DNA from: Chitinophagales bacterium | Lineage (GTDB): Bacteria > Bacteroidota > Bacteroidia > Chitinophagales > UBA2359 | Assembly: GCA_016787295.1 (NCBI GenBank) | Contig: JAEUUX010000140.1 | Location: 1-33,467, forward strand | DNA: 33,467 bases | Direction of reading: 5' to 3' | Part shown: in pieces, positions 24,573 to 33,185 of the stretch | How the letters are laid out: every line of letters begins with the position of its first letter | Position numbering within the stretch: the first letter of the stretch is position 1 | Notes under the pieces: model-generated | Told to the model about the DNA's origin: nothing | Databases searched by the model: none | The model's input: only the letters and a program-made list of their open reading frames with translations | Program-made: the position numbers and the translations under genes

Positions 24573-26267
24573 TTAATCTGCCATCTTAATCGCTTGCAAC
24601 AATTGTTGATTGTCGCCATCGATGATTTTTACCAAATATATTCCCTTGGGATAGTTTTGCCAAGCATCTAACAAAAAACGGTAAGGTGTGCCTTCGGTGA
24701 CATACTGCTGTTGGGCTTGCAAAATCTTACCCGATGTATCGAGCAATTGTATAGACACATTCGTATTGGCGGTGGCATAATAATAGACATTCAACTCCGT
24801 ATTGAAAGGATTTGGGTATAAAAAACTACGGTTGGGGTTGCTTTCTATCTTATCGATATACACACCCAAATCTGCCATAGCTACATGAAAATCGGGCAAA
24901 CCATAGCCCATAGCATCGTCGGGATTATCATATTGCGAGGCGCTGCGCTCTACGGCTTGAATGATTTCCATATTGTTTTTGCTGCGGTCGGCTTGCCACA
25001 AACAAGTCACCAAGCCGGCTAACAAAGGCGATGAATAAGATGTACCATTGCCCGCAGTAGTGTTACCACTAGTATTGACGTAGGCAGTCATTTCGCCTTG
25101 TCCGACGATGTTGGGCTTCACGCGCCCATCGGCAGACGGACCATAGCCGCTAAAACCCGCATGAATACCCAACGAATCTGTTGCTCCAATAGTTAAGATA
25201 CTATCGGCATCAGAAGGAGCGCTAATGTGGTGCCAAGGTTGTTCTCCTGAATTGCCTGCACTAATTACCACCAAAATCCCTTTGGCAGCGGCAATATCCG
25301 CCCCGCGCGTACATACGGTTTTGTCACCATCGAGGTCTTCGTAGGTATGGTTCATTTGTTCAAAATCAAAAGTCGTATAGCCCAAAGATGAATTAATGAC
25401 ATCGACACCGAGGCTGTCTGCCAATTCGGCACCTGCCACCCAATTATACTCTTCTATCAAGGTTTCGCTGGCTGCATATTCCGTTCTGATAAGGTAATAT
25501 TGTGCTTTGGGAGCAGACCCCACAAAAGTTCCCGGTATCTCGGCTGCCATAATCGACAACACATTTGAGCCATGCGAACTACCTTCGTACACATAACTGT
25601 CTCCATCGGTAAAGTCGCGCCCGCCCAACAAACGTCCTTCGTTGCGCAAGGTCTCAAAAGCAGGATTATTGTCTACATTGTCAAAACCTGCATCTAAAAC
25701 AGCTACCAACATGCCTTCTCCTTGATACCCAAAAGCGTGAAGATGGTCGCCATTGAGCATATTGATTTGGTTAAAAGCTGTACCATAATATACATCACCT
25801 CCCCAAGCACGCTGTTTCTCTTCGTTTTGCAAGACTACACTTATACGTGTATTGTTTGGGGACATTAAATTCTTAATCTGGTTATTTTTGCGGCGCGACA
25901 AAGCAACAGCTTTTTTCTCGCTCACAAAAGGCAGCCCATCAATAGCCTGCAATTGGACAGAATCGCTGACCTGCACCACCACGCCATTCAACCATTTGGA
26001 ACTATACAAGACTATTGCTCCTGTATTCTGTATGCCTTGTACATAAACAGGTGAAACGGGAAGGTCTTGGTTAGTGAGCGCAATATTATATGCGGTGCGG
26101 CGAGCCAAAGCACGTTCCGACAAGAAAGATTGAGGATTAGATAAACTATAAGGTGAATTGTTTTTATCCTTAAACTGTACCCAATATTTGTTAAAAGCTA
26201 AGGCAGTTTGCGCCCAAGTGCTAATAGAAAAGCCGAGCGCTAAGATGACAGTTAATAAAGTACGCAT
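24573..26267 (-). CDS. T9SS-secreted subtilisin-like serine protease (S8)
   Basis: From the ATG at 26267 the protein has 564 residues. A signal peptide (1-19, ending TWA) precedes a propeptide region (about 20-150) and the S8 catalytic domain: AVLDAGFD (Asp192), SSHGSNV (His232), SAGNSG (Asn339, oxyanion hole) and GNGTSYSSP (Ser410). The C-terminus (about 495-564) is a T9SS type A sorting domain, FLYPNPFNTELNVYY ... PKGIYLVKIIDGD. Thus a cell-surface or released protease. Earlier in-frame ATGs at 26279 and 26333 exist; MRTLLTVILALG looks like the true signal start. It follows tyrS closely on the same strand (tyrS stop at 26337). Confidence 0.93.
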   Translation of the reverse strand: MRTLLTVILALGFSISTWAQTALAFNKYWVQFKDKNNSPYSLSNPQSFLSERALARRTAYNIALTNQDLPVSPVYVQGIQNTGAIVLYSSKWLNGVVVQVSDSVQLQAIDGLPFVSEKKAVALSRRKNNQIKNLMSPNNTRISVVLQNEEKQRAWGGDVYYGTAFNQINMLNGDHLHAFGYQGEGMLVAVLDAGFDNVDNNPAFETLRNEGRLLGGRDFTDGDSYVYEGSSHGSNVLSIMAAEIPGTFVGSAPKAQYYLIRTEYAASETLIEEYNWVAGAELADSLGVDVINSSLGYTTFDFEQMNHTYEDLDGDKTVCTRGADIAAAKGILVVISAGNSGEQPWHHISAPSDADSILTIGATDSLGIHAGFSGYGPSADGRVKPNIVGQGEMTAYVNTSGNTTAGNGTSYSSPLLAGLVTCLWQADRSKNNMEIIQAVERSASQYDNPDDAMGYGLPDFHVAMADLGVYIDKIESNPNRSFLYPNPFNTELNVYYYATANTNVSIQLLDTSGKILQAQQQYVTEGTPYRFLLDAWQNYPKGIYLVKIIDGDNQQLLQAIKMAD

Positions 26268-26336
26268 ATTGTTCGTCATTTTACAGAGATAGAAATAGGT
26301 TTTCGCGGTATTAAGACTTCCCCAATAGCTCAAAGA

Positions 26337-27638
26337 TTAGTCGCGACCGATAAGGTAGTAATTTTTTTTGCCTTTTTGTACCAAAAGATATTTATCGTTC
26401 AATAAATCGGCGGAGCTAACAAGGTGGTTGGCATCGACAATTTTGGTCTGGTTTAGGCTAATGCTATTGCTTTGCAAGGCTTTGCGGGTTTCGGTTTTGG
26501 AGGGAAGAATGTCGGTTTTTTCGCTCAACAAACTCACAATGTTAATACCTGCGTTCCATTCATCGGCGGGAATGCTATATTTAGGAACACCACTCATTAC
26601 GTCCAACAAAGTGGCTTCGGGTAATTGGCGCAACATTTCGACGTTCGCTTTGCCAAACAAAATTTCGGAGGCTTGCACGGCTTGGTCATACTCTTGCTGA
26701 CCGTGTACCCAAACTGTCAATTCTTGTGCCAATGTTTTTTGCAATAGGCGCAAATGTGGTGCTTCGGCATGTTGTTTTTCCAAATTTTCTACCACATCAT
26801 GCGGCAAAAAGGTGAAATAACGTACATATTTGGCAGCATCTTCGTCTGTTTGGTTGAGCCAAAATTGGTAGAATTGGTAGGGCGAAGTAAGGCGGGCATC
26901 TAACCAAACATTACCCGAGGCAGTTTTGCCAAATTTCGTGCCATCAGATTTCATGACCAATGGAATGGTGATGGCGTAGGCTTTGCCACCGGTTTTTCTA
27001 CCCACCAATTCCGTACCTGTGACAATATTGCCCCATTGGTCGGAGCCGCCCATCTGAACCTTCACGCCTTTGTTGGCATAGAGCCAATAAAAATCGTAAC
27101 CTTGAATGAGTTGGTAAGTAAATTCGGTGAACGAAATGCCTGATTCGCGCTCAAGGCGGTTTTTGACCGAATCTTTTGACAACATATAGTTGACGGTTAG
27201 GTATTTGCCCACATCGCGCAAAAATTCCAAGATATTAAAATCTTTGAACCACTCATAGTTATTGACCAATTCGGCGCTATTAGCAGCATTGCCTTCGAAG
27301 TCGAGGAATTGTGCCAACTGTTTTTTCAAACAATCTAAGTTGTGTTGTAGAATGGTTTCGTCGAGCAAATTTCGTTCTTCTGATTTGCCCGAAGGGTCGC
27401 CCACCATGCCTGTTGCACCTCCCACAAGGGCAAACGGTTTGTGTCCTGCCAATTGCAGGCGTTTGAGCAAAACAATTTGCGCCAAACTGCCCACGTGCAG
27501 AGAGTCGGCAGTAGGGTCAAACCCGATGTAGACCGATGTACTTTCTTTGTTTAGCTGTTCTTCTACGCCGGGAGTCATGTCTTGGATTTGTCCGCGCCAA
27601 CGCAAATCTTCTACGATATTGTAACGAAGCTGGGTCAT
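26337..27638 (-). CDS. tyrS: Tyrosyl-tRNA synthetase
   Basis: TyrS charges tRNA-Tyr with tyrosine in the cytoplasm. The 433-residue protein has the class I HIGH motif as SLHVGS (His48), the tyrosine-binding GGSDQWGNI (about 197-205), the KMSKS-like KFGKT (235-239) and a C-terminal S4 RNA-binding domain (LNQTKIVDANHLVSSADLLNDKYLLVQKGKKNYYLI). Length and order are normal. A promoter box (TATCTTTG) lies at 27745-27752 on this strand. The downstream subtilase is probably in the same transcript or closely follows it. Essential housekeeping gene. Confidence 0.97.
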   Translation of the reverse strand: MTQLRYNIVEDLRWRGQIQDMTPGVEEQLNKESTSVYIGFDPTADSLHVGSLAQIVLLKRLQLAGHKPFALVGGATGMVGDPSGKSEERNLLDETILQHNLDCLKKQLAQFLDFEGNAANSAELVNNYEWFKDFNILEFLRDVGKYLTVNYMLSKDSVKNRLERESGISFTEFTYQLIQGYDFYWLYANKGVKVQMGGSDQWGNIVTGTELVGRKTGGKAYAITIPLVMKSDGTKFGKTASGNVWLDARLTSPYQFYQFWLNQTDEDAAKYVRYFTFLPHDVVENLEKQHAEAPHLRLLQKTLAQELTVWVHGQQEYDQAVQASEILFGKANVEMLRQLPEATLLDVMSGVPKYSIPADEWNAGINIVSLLSEKTDILPSKTETRKALQSNSISLNQTKIVDANHLVSSADLLNDKYLLVQKGKKNYYLIGRD

Positions 27639-27744
27639 ATTTTTGTTTTGGATTAAAAACTATGGTGTTTGCATCTTATAGTATTTTGTCTAAGATATAG
27701 GATACAAACCTTTGTCTCTACAGAATTAGGTTAATTTATTGGCG

Positions 27745-27752
27745 CAAAGATA
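27745..27752 (-). promoter_or_regulatory. Putative -7 box for tyrS
   Basis: TATCTTTG on the minus strand, 106 bp before the tyrS ATG. A TTG lies upstream but 23 bp away. Confidence 0.45.
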
Positions 27753-27828
27753 AGGTTTTTCTATGAAATTGTGTACAACAACACGTTTATTACCTATAAA
27801 AAGCCTTGTGCGAGTCTATAGACAACAA

Positions 27829-27863
27829 AACCTCCCACACTATATTTAAAATAGGTGGGAGGT
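27829..27863 (-). terminator. Hairpin terminator after the Cys-rich gene
   Basis: AACCTCCCAC (27829-27838) pairs perfectly with GTGGGAGGTT (27854-27863); the loop also contains a CTAT/ATAG pairing. Confidence 0.75.
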
Positions 27864-27886
27864 TATTGAATTATGAAGAGAAGATA

Positions 27887-28342
27887 CTAGCGTTGTGGAG
27901 TAGCTTGGGTAGCTGTTGTTGGTTTAGTGGTAGTATTGTTCAACACCAATTTTTCGGCACGCATTTTTTTGCCTTTAGCTTTAGCAGCCGATTTTTTGTC
28001 TTTAGAACATGTTGCAGCGTCGGCATGACCTTGGCAAGTTTTGCCTTCGGTAGCTGTTGCAGCAGTTGCATGACCTTGGCAAGCAGCGGCACTTTTAGCT
28101 CCTGCTTTGTCTTTGCAGCAAGCTCCAGTTTGTTTGCCACAAGCACCCGCTTTGGTGGTATTGTCACCTGTGGCAGCAGTAGTGCTGGCAGGAACGATTT
28201 GGACGGGGTTAGTAGCAGCTTGTGCTTTGTTTTTATCTTTGCAGCAAGCAGCTCCCGCTTGAGATTTAGAACATTGAGCAAAAGTAGCTGTTGTGAATAA
28301 CATGGCTACTACAACGGCGAAAATACTTAAGAAATTTTTCAT
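27887..28342 (-). CDS. Exported Cys/Lys/Ala-rich repeat protein
   Basis: A 151-residue protein with a clear signal peptide (1-22, AVVVAMLFTTATFAQ) and a low-complexity mature part with repeated cysteine groups: QCSKSQAGAACCKDK, CGKQTGACCKDKAGAK, and CQGHATAAT / CQGHADAAT, with many Lys and Ala. The CCKDK and CQGHA units recur, indicating internal duplication. Cys and His suggest metal binding or disulfide cross-linking in the periplasm, but that is inference. I do not recognise the family. It has its own candidate promoter (28393-28400) and terminator, so it is probably monocistronic. Confidence 0.8.
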   Translation of the reverse strand: MKNFLSIFAVVVAMLFTTATFAQCSKSQAGAACCKDKNKAQAATNPVQIVPASTTAATGDNTTKAGACGKQTGACCKDKAGAKSAAACQGHATAATATEGKTCQGHADAATCSKDKKSAAKAKGKKMRAEKLVLNNTTTKPTTATQATPQR

Positions 28343-28392
28343 TGTATTTTTGAATTGTGTTTAATTGTTTACTTTATGTCTTTTAGACGGTA

Positions 28393-28400
28393 CAAAGATA
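28393..28400 (-). promoter_or_regulatory. Putative -7 box for the Cys-rich gene
   Basis: TATCTTTG on the minus strand, 50 bp before the ATG at 28342. TTTG lies upstream, 14 bp away. Confidence 0.5.
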
Positions 28401-28554
28401 CGGAAGTTACTTGACAAAGTGGTATAAAATTGAAAAAAATAGTTGCAAAATTCCATTTTTTAGGATTTTTAACGCTTTTTCGGGACGATTCCTGCCAAAT
28501 GCCGTCTTTTTGGGCAATAATTGAGGTCATTATATTGGGGTTGTTGTTGCGAGA

Positions 28555-29904
28555 CTAATTATTTTCTAAAAAAGGCATCGCATTAACATTGCTACCCACA
28601 ATTTTGCCTTGTGCCAAACCAATCATTACGGCATCGCGAAAATGCACACCACCGTAAAGGCGCGAAAAAGCCGCTTCGTTTGCCAAATCGTCAAAGGAAA
28701 TGTAGTAGCGCAACGAGCCGTCAAAAGCGGTCTCCGCACTATCGTAGGTAGTGTCATTAAAGGCATAGTTGTCCCCAAAAAATTGTGTCAAGACTTTGCT
28801 CAATACGCCCGCTTGTGCGCCATGTTCCGACGTATATTCGGGTGTGGCAGGAGCGGCAACAATAGGCTGCCAATTGGCATTGATGTGGCTTTGGATATAG
28901 GGAGCGGGACGCATAAGGCTGTTTTCGTATTTGCATTTCCAGCAAGCAATCAAAGCATCGTTCATACCCATACCCAATTTAGCGTAGGCTTCGGCGGCGG
29001 CGGCTAAATTGGCTTTTTCTTGTATCAAGATTTGGCGCAAAACGTTGGTCAAGTGTCCCGCAGTGGTCATCGTTCCCAAGTCATCTGCCCAATAGTGCGC
29101 AATTGTTTTTTGTTCATCGGTCAAAGCGTTGCCAACATTGTAGACCTCTTTGGCTTGGAAATAAAAAGGCGAAGTCATTTGTTCTGAATAGCTTTTGGGC
29201 GGAGCAGGTTGCGAACTTGTTACATTAACTGCCCAAAAAGGACGGTTATTACCCCAATAAGGGTGCAAAGGTTTGACGCTGGTGGGTGGTGTCCAGCGTC
29301 CTGGCCCTGCAACAGGCACAAAATTGGGCGCCGTTGGATAAAGATAGGCTTCGTGTCCGCCATCGGTGCTTGACCATTCAAACACTGCCTCCGCAATTTG
29401 TCTGCCAATATTGACAGAGCGGGTCAGGGTGGCAAGGTCTGTTTCTTGAGCAAATTTTTCTTTCCAACTTTGCTCCAATTCATCGACGCTTTCCAAATCG
29501 GCGGCGGGCATATTGGGATAGAGGTTTTTGAGCATAGATGCCATGGCGCTATTGGCAGCAGCGCCCCAGTGGTAAGTATATAGGTCTTGGTCGATGTAAC
29601 TTGTATTGAGAACAAAACCATCGAGACTACCGCTCAACGAACGATAGCCCTCCATGCCATTGACCACCGACTCGTAGAGCGCCAAACCCATATAACCCAT
29701 AGCACGGGCGCTAACGTTGGCGGTAAAACCCGATGTATGTGGCGTGACTTCTATAGCTTTGGCATACCATTCATTGGCAACATCGGCGCTATATTGGTCG
29801 GTCGAAACTTGATTGCTCGTAGGAGGTTCGGGAGTACAAGATGTTTGGAGAAAATAAAAACACAAGAGCAAACAGCAACTTGCATACGAAAAAATACGTT
29901 CCAT
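28555..29904 (-). CDS. Vanadium-dependent haloperoxidase-like (PAP2 superfamily) lipoprotein
   Basis: A 449-residue protein with a lipoprotein-like N-terminus (FLQTSC, Cys23; the -3 position is Gln, weak). The helical fold and motifs match bacterial vanadium haloperoxidases / acid phosphatases: KCKYENSLMRP (Lys325, Arg332), PEYTSEHGAQAG (Ser359, His361), and SRLYGGVHFRDAV (Arg415, His421). In the family the middle motif normally reads SGH; here Glu360 replaces the Gly. The Ser, His and Arg ligands for vanadate or phosphate remain. The enzyme would oxidise halides with peroxide or hydrolyse phosphate; which one is not clear, and the Glu substitution may reduce activity. It stands alone on its strand. 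Confidence 0.88.
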   Translation of the reverse strand: MERIFSYASCCLLLCFYFLQTSCTPEPPTSNQVSTDQYSADVANEWYAKAIEVTPHTSGFTANVSARAMGYMGLALYESVVNGMEGYRSLSGSLDGFVLNTSYIDQDLYTYHWGAAANSAMASMLKNLYPNMPAADLESVDELEQSWKEKFAQETDLATLTRSVNIGRQIAEAVFEWSSTDGGHEAYLYPTAPNFVPVAGPGRWTPPTSVKPLHPYWGNNRPFWAVNVTSSQPAPPKSYSEQMTSPFYFQAKEVYNVGNALTDEQKTIAHYWADDLGTMTTAGHLTNVLRQILIQEKANLAAAAEAYAKLGMGMNDALIACWKCKYENSLMRPAPYIQSHINANWQPIVAAPATPEYTSEHGAQAGVLSKVLTQFFGDNYAFNDTTYDSAETAFDGSLRYYISFDDLANEAAFSRLYGGVHFRDAVMIGLAQGKIVGSNVNAMPFLENN

Positions 29905-30066
29905 AGTATAAAAAAGTAGATTGGAAGTTTTAATACGGAATAATTACTATGCAAGTTTTCTCCAAATATTGTGCCAATTGTGTTTAACAAGCGCCATTCT
30001 CCATAATATAGCAGACAAAACCATATTGTACTAAACCTTTTTGCTGCTTGATTTTTCTTTTAATAA

Positions 30067-30112
30067 AACCTAAACGCTGTAAACCTTATTATGGGTTTAC
30101 AGCGTTTAGGTT
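30067..30112. terminator. Strong hairpin terminator
   Basis: AACCTAAACGCTGTAAACC (30067-30085) pairs perfectly with GGTTTACAGCGTTTAGGTT (30094-30112), a 19-bp stem, ending 20 bp after the stop of the minus-strand lipoprotein gene. Confidence 0.88.
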
Positions 30113-30131
30113 ATTTAAGTTAGACAACTAC

Positions 30132-30683
30132 TCAATCAATATCTACAGAAAACCGACCACGTTTAAAGCAAAGTTTATCAGCGTTTTGCTCGCCTCGCTT
30201 GGGTGCTTCTACTTCTAAATACACCTCAAACTCGCCTTCTACTTTATTCGTCAGCGTATCTAAGTGCGTAATCTCTACACAACTCTTAGGATGTTTGCGT
30301 AAATAGTAAATATCTTCCGCAACATCACCATCGTCAGTGGCAGTATAGCAACTAGCATACAAATGCCCTGTATTACTATAAAGAGAACTATTATCTCCAT
30401 CAATAGCATATCTGCCTTCTTTTAACGGAATATAGGTTATGTCAAAACGTTCGCGTAAATCTCCATACTCAGTAAAGGTAGCGCCAGAGACATAAAAAAA
30501 ATTTCTGTCGGTTTCTATGCGTTTCGCCCAGCCCGATGCTACCCAATCGTCGCCATTCCTGCAAGCATGAAGACTGCCGTGTATCATATCGCCGGGCAAA
30601 TAGAGCGGCATATCGTTTTTGTGGCAACTATTGTTCGCCATCATTATGCCCAACATAAGGTATAGATATAGTATTTTTTTCAT
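30132..30683 (-). CDS. Small secreted or lipoprotein of unknown function
   Basis: A 183-residue protein with an N-terminal hydrophobic segment (LYLYLMLGIMMANNSC, candidate lipid Cys20 although the -3 residue is poor). The mature part is polar and beta-rich, with DGD/ DGDVAED acidic stretches and a GEFEVYLEVEAPKRG segment, features of small Bacteroidota surface proteins of the DUF5025-like type; I cannot place it with confidence. A candidate promoter box is at 30756-30763 and a strong terminator follows, so it is monocistronic. Function unknown. Confidence 0.8.
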   Translation of the reverse strand: MKKILYLYLMLGIMMANNSCHKNDMPLYLPGDMIHGSLHACRNGDDWVASGWAKRIETDRNFFYVSGATFTEYGDLRERFDITYIPLKEGRYAIDGDNSSLYSNTGHLYASCYTATDDGDVAEDIYYLRKHPKSCVEITHLDTLTNKVEGEFEVYLEVEAPKRGEQNADKLCFKRGRFSVDID

Positions 30684-31042
30684 GGTGTTTGAGGTAGATA
30701 AATGGTTATGATTTCTTTTCGTTAAAAATTTTAGTGTTTTTAGTTAAACATACTACAAAGCTACAAAAAAGAATCTAACAATAGCACCCAAAGTCCGAAA
30801 TTTTACAATTTTGTTACAAAAATGCTCATTTTGGAGAATAAACACGCTTTCTTTCATTGTTAGAAAACTAAATCATTGTCTTGTTGGGAGGTATCACAAA
30901 AGCTATTCGATGTATCGAAATTTATTTGTTGGCACAAAAACAACATTTTTTTGCTCGAATGATACCAAAAACAAAAAAAAGTTCCTACTATTGCGTTTCA
31001 ATTGACCATAGCAGAATTTTCTACAAAAAAAATAGCAAATAT
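30684..31042. other. Divergent intergenic region
   Basis: The 359 bp between the minus-strand lipoprotein and the permease hold the promoter box at 30756 and A/T-rich sequence. An open frame enters the permease from 30881, but its extra 54 residues are unlike a permease. No riboswitch-like fold or repeat array is seen. Confidence 0.55.
30756..30763 (-). promoter_or_regulatory. Putative -7 box for the small lipoprotein
   Basis: TAGCTTTG on the minus strand, 72 bp before the ATG at 30683. Confidence 0.45.
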
Positions 31043-32521
31043 ATGGCAGATTTATTTCGCAGAAAAAACTTAACTGCCTTGCTTGCCGAAAGTGCCGAGC
31101 AAGGAGAAGGAACCTTACGCCGCCATCTTGGTGCCACTAATTTGGTGTTGCTGGGCATTGGTGCCATCATTGGTGCGGGTTTGTTTGTCCGTACCGCCGC
31201 CGCCGCCGCCGACAGTGCGGGGGCTGCCGTGACCATCTCGTTTATTATTGCCGCTATTGGGTGTGCCTTTGCAGGTTTGTGCTATGCCGAATTTGCATCG
31301 ATGATTCCTATTGCGGGAAGTGCCTACACCTATTCGTATGCCACGATGGGCGAGCTTATTGCTTGGATTATCGGCTGGGATTTGGTGTTGGAATATGCTT
31401 TGGGAGCTGCTACGGTAGCTGTGGCATGGTCGGAGTACCTCAACAAACTGTTGCACCAGATGGGCTTTAAGGAAATTCCCTTTGCATGGTGTCATTCGCC
31501 TTTCCAGATTTCGCAGGCAGGCGAGCATGGCATTATGAATTTGCCCGCTTTAATCATTTTGGCAATGCTCACCCTCATTCTTATTAAAGGTATACAAGAA
31601 TCTGCTTTGGTGAATGCCATTATTGTGATTATCAAAGTGGCAATTGTGTTGCTGTTCATTGCTTTGGGCTGGCAATACATCAACGGCGCTAACCATACTC
31701 CTTACATCTCGCAAGCCTTTGACTATCCGCCCGATGCCAACGGACATGTGAAGCATTTTGTGGGAGGCTGGATGGGTATTCTGGCTGGAGCAGGAACGGT
31801 ATTCTTTGCCTTCATCGGTTTTGATGCCGTGAGTACGGCTGCACAAGAAACCAAAAACCCTGGGCGCGATATGCCCATTGGTATATTGGTGAGCTTGGCT
31901 GTTTGCACGGTCTTGTATATCCTTTTTGCACACGTCTTGACAGGTGTTGCCAACTTCAAAGAGTTCCAAATTGCAGGTAAAGAGGCTTCTGTGGCTTATG
32001 TCATCGAAACCTATATGCAGAACTACAGTTGGTTAGCAACTTTTGTGACTGTAGCTATTTTGGCGGGTTTTTCATCGGTGATTTTGGTCATGCTCTTGGG
32101 GCAGTCACGCGTGTTCTATTCCATGTCGCGCGATGGGCTGTTGCCTTCCTTCTTCGGCGATTTGCACCCCACTTTCCGCACACCCTACAAATCTAACGTC
32201 ATTCTGTTTGGTTTTGTAGCCATCTTTGCGGCTTTCATTCCGGGCGAAGTGGTGGGCGATATGTGTAGCATTGGCACTTTGTTTGCCTTTGTGTTGGTGT
32301 CTATTGGGGTGATTATCATGCGAAAAACAAATCCCGATGTACCACGATCCTTCAAAACGCCTTTTAGTCCCGTCTTTCCTATGTTGGGAGCTATCGTTTG
32401 CGGTGCCATGATTTTTGGTCTCGGCTGGGAGAATTGGTTGCGCCTATTTGCTTGGTTAATCGTCGGTTTTGTTATCTATTTTGGTTATGGCGTTAAACAT
32501 AGCAAACTGAACAAAGGATAA
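31043..32521 (+). CDS. APC-family amino-acid permease
   Basis: A 492-residue inner-membrane transporter of the amino acid-polyamine-organocation superfamily, cationic amino-acid transporter subgroup. About 12-14 hydrophobic segments; the first carries GIGAIIGAGLFV, the substrate-binding unwound-helix motif; later FAFIGFDAVSTAAQETKNPGRDMP, the conserved APC segment. The start is ATG 31043 (MADLFRRKNLTALL), not the longer frame at 30881. A GCC run codes for an alanine stretch (residues about 52-56). A strong terminator follows at 32566. Substrate is likely an amino acid; arginine or lysine is guesswork. Confidence 0.93.
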   Translation: MADLFRRKNLTALLAESAEQGEGTLRRHLGATNLVLLGIGAIIGAGLFVRTAAAAADSAGAAVTISFIIAAIGCAFAGLCYAEFASMIPIAGSAYTYSYATMGELIAWIIGWDLVLEYALGAATVAVAWSEYLNKLLHQMGFKEIPFAWCHSPFQISQAGEHGIMNLPALIILAMLTLILIKGIQESALVNAIIVIIKVAIVLLFIALGWQYINGANHTPYISQAFDYPPDANGHVKHFVGGWMGILAGAGTVFFAFIGFDAVSTAAQETKNPGRDMPIGILVSLAVCTVLYILFAHVLTGVANFKEFQIAGKEASVAYVIETYMQNYSWLATFVTVAILAGFSSVILVMLLGQSRVFYSMSRDGLLPSFFGDLHPTFRTPYKSNVILFGFVAIFAAFIPGEVVGDMCSIGTLFAFVLVSIGVIIMRKTNPDVPRSFKTPFSPVFPMLGAIVCGAMIFGLGWENWLRLFAWLIVGFVIYFGYGVKHSKLNKG

Positions 32522-32565
32522 ACGAAAAACCGTATCTCCATAAACAAATACTAAAAACCGTTTGG

Positions 32566-32605
32566 CGGCTGTCTTTCCCTGTCGGGGAGAGACAGCCGTT
32601 TTTTT
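32566..32605 (+). terminator. Rho-independent terminator of the permease
   Basis: A 14-bp stem (CGGCTGTCTTTCCC, 32566-32579, with GGGGAGAGACAGCCG arm ending 32598) with one G-T pair, a 5-base loop and seven T after it. Confidence 0.93.
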
Positions 32606-32943
32606 GAGGAAGTTTGCGGGTCTTTGTTGTAATGTTCGCTGTGAAGGAAGGTCGTGATAGAATTCTGTAACCGCAAAGAACGCAAAAAAACACTATGAAA
32701 CGTTGCATAAACCGCTGTGTTACTCTCCTGTAAAACGCTATTGTTCTGGGCAATAACCCACAACAATAATAGATTGTTGCCTTTCAAAACCACAACGGGC
32801 TAATCGCTACAACTTTATTACTTGTCCCAACATTTGACACTTTAGTACTTTTACGCTTCTTGGTGCAATAGCTCTTTAACCCGCAATAAAAAATAAAAAA
32901 CGAAGCCTTCGGAGGTTCTGAACATCTGACGAACTAAACAAAG

Positions 32944-32980
32944 AAAAAACCGCTACAGCTTGAGGCTGTAGCGGTTTTTT
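32944..32980. terminator. Orphan terminator-like hairpin
   Basis: AAAAAACCGCTACAGC (32944-32959) pairs perfectly with GCTGTAGCGGTTTTTT (32965-32980), 5-base loop, plus one more T. The permease already has its own terminator 340 bp upstream, so the partner transcript is not obvious. Confidence 0.75.
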
Positions 32981-33142
32981 TGTGTGCTGACCTCGCCAAA
33001 AAAAGATAGCCAACTATCGCACCATCATCGTAGCAGGGTCGCTCCAATTGCTGGCGCTGTGGTATTTTCGTTGTAAAACGCTAAGGCTTTTGTATGATTG
33101 TGTGATATTGTTCTTTTTCAGAAATTTTGTTTGTATGCTTTT

Positions 33143-33175
33143 AACCCTTCGGGGGTTTTGAACCCCCGAAGGGTT
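33143..33175. repeat. 15-bp inverted repeat hairpin
   Basis: AACCCTTCGGGGGTT (33143-33157) and AACCCCCGAAGGGTT (33161-33175) pair perfectly around TTG. A related left arm occurs at 32904-32923 with a degraded right arm. Such palindromes recur between genes in Bacteroidota genomes. Confidence 0.75.
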
Positions 33176-33185
33176 TGTTTTAACG

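Larger units (their letters stand above)
32606..33185. other. Non-coding region with hairpin elements
   Basis: No protein-like open frame is seen. The stretch holds an orphan terminator-like hairpin (32944-32980) and two copies of a CCTTCGG-GGTT-TGAAC palindrome (32904 degenerate, 33143 intact). The segment 32606-32900 is otherwise unremarkable. Confidence 0.6.

Noticed and set aside
30881-31042. Upstream start for the permease
   Set aside because: The extra 54 residues are basic and unlike an APC N-terminus; MADLFRRK is typical.
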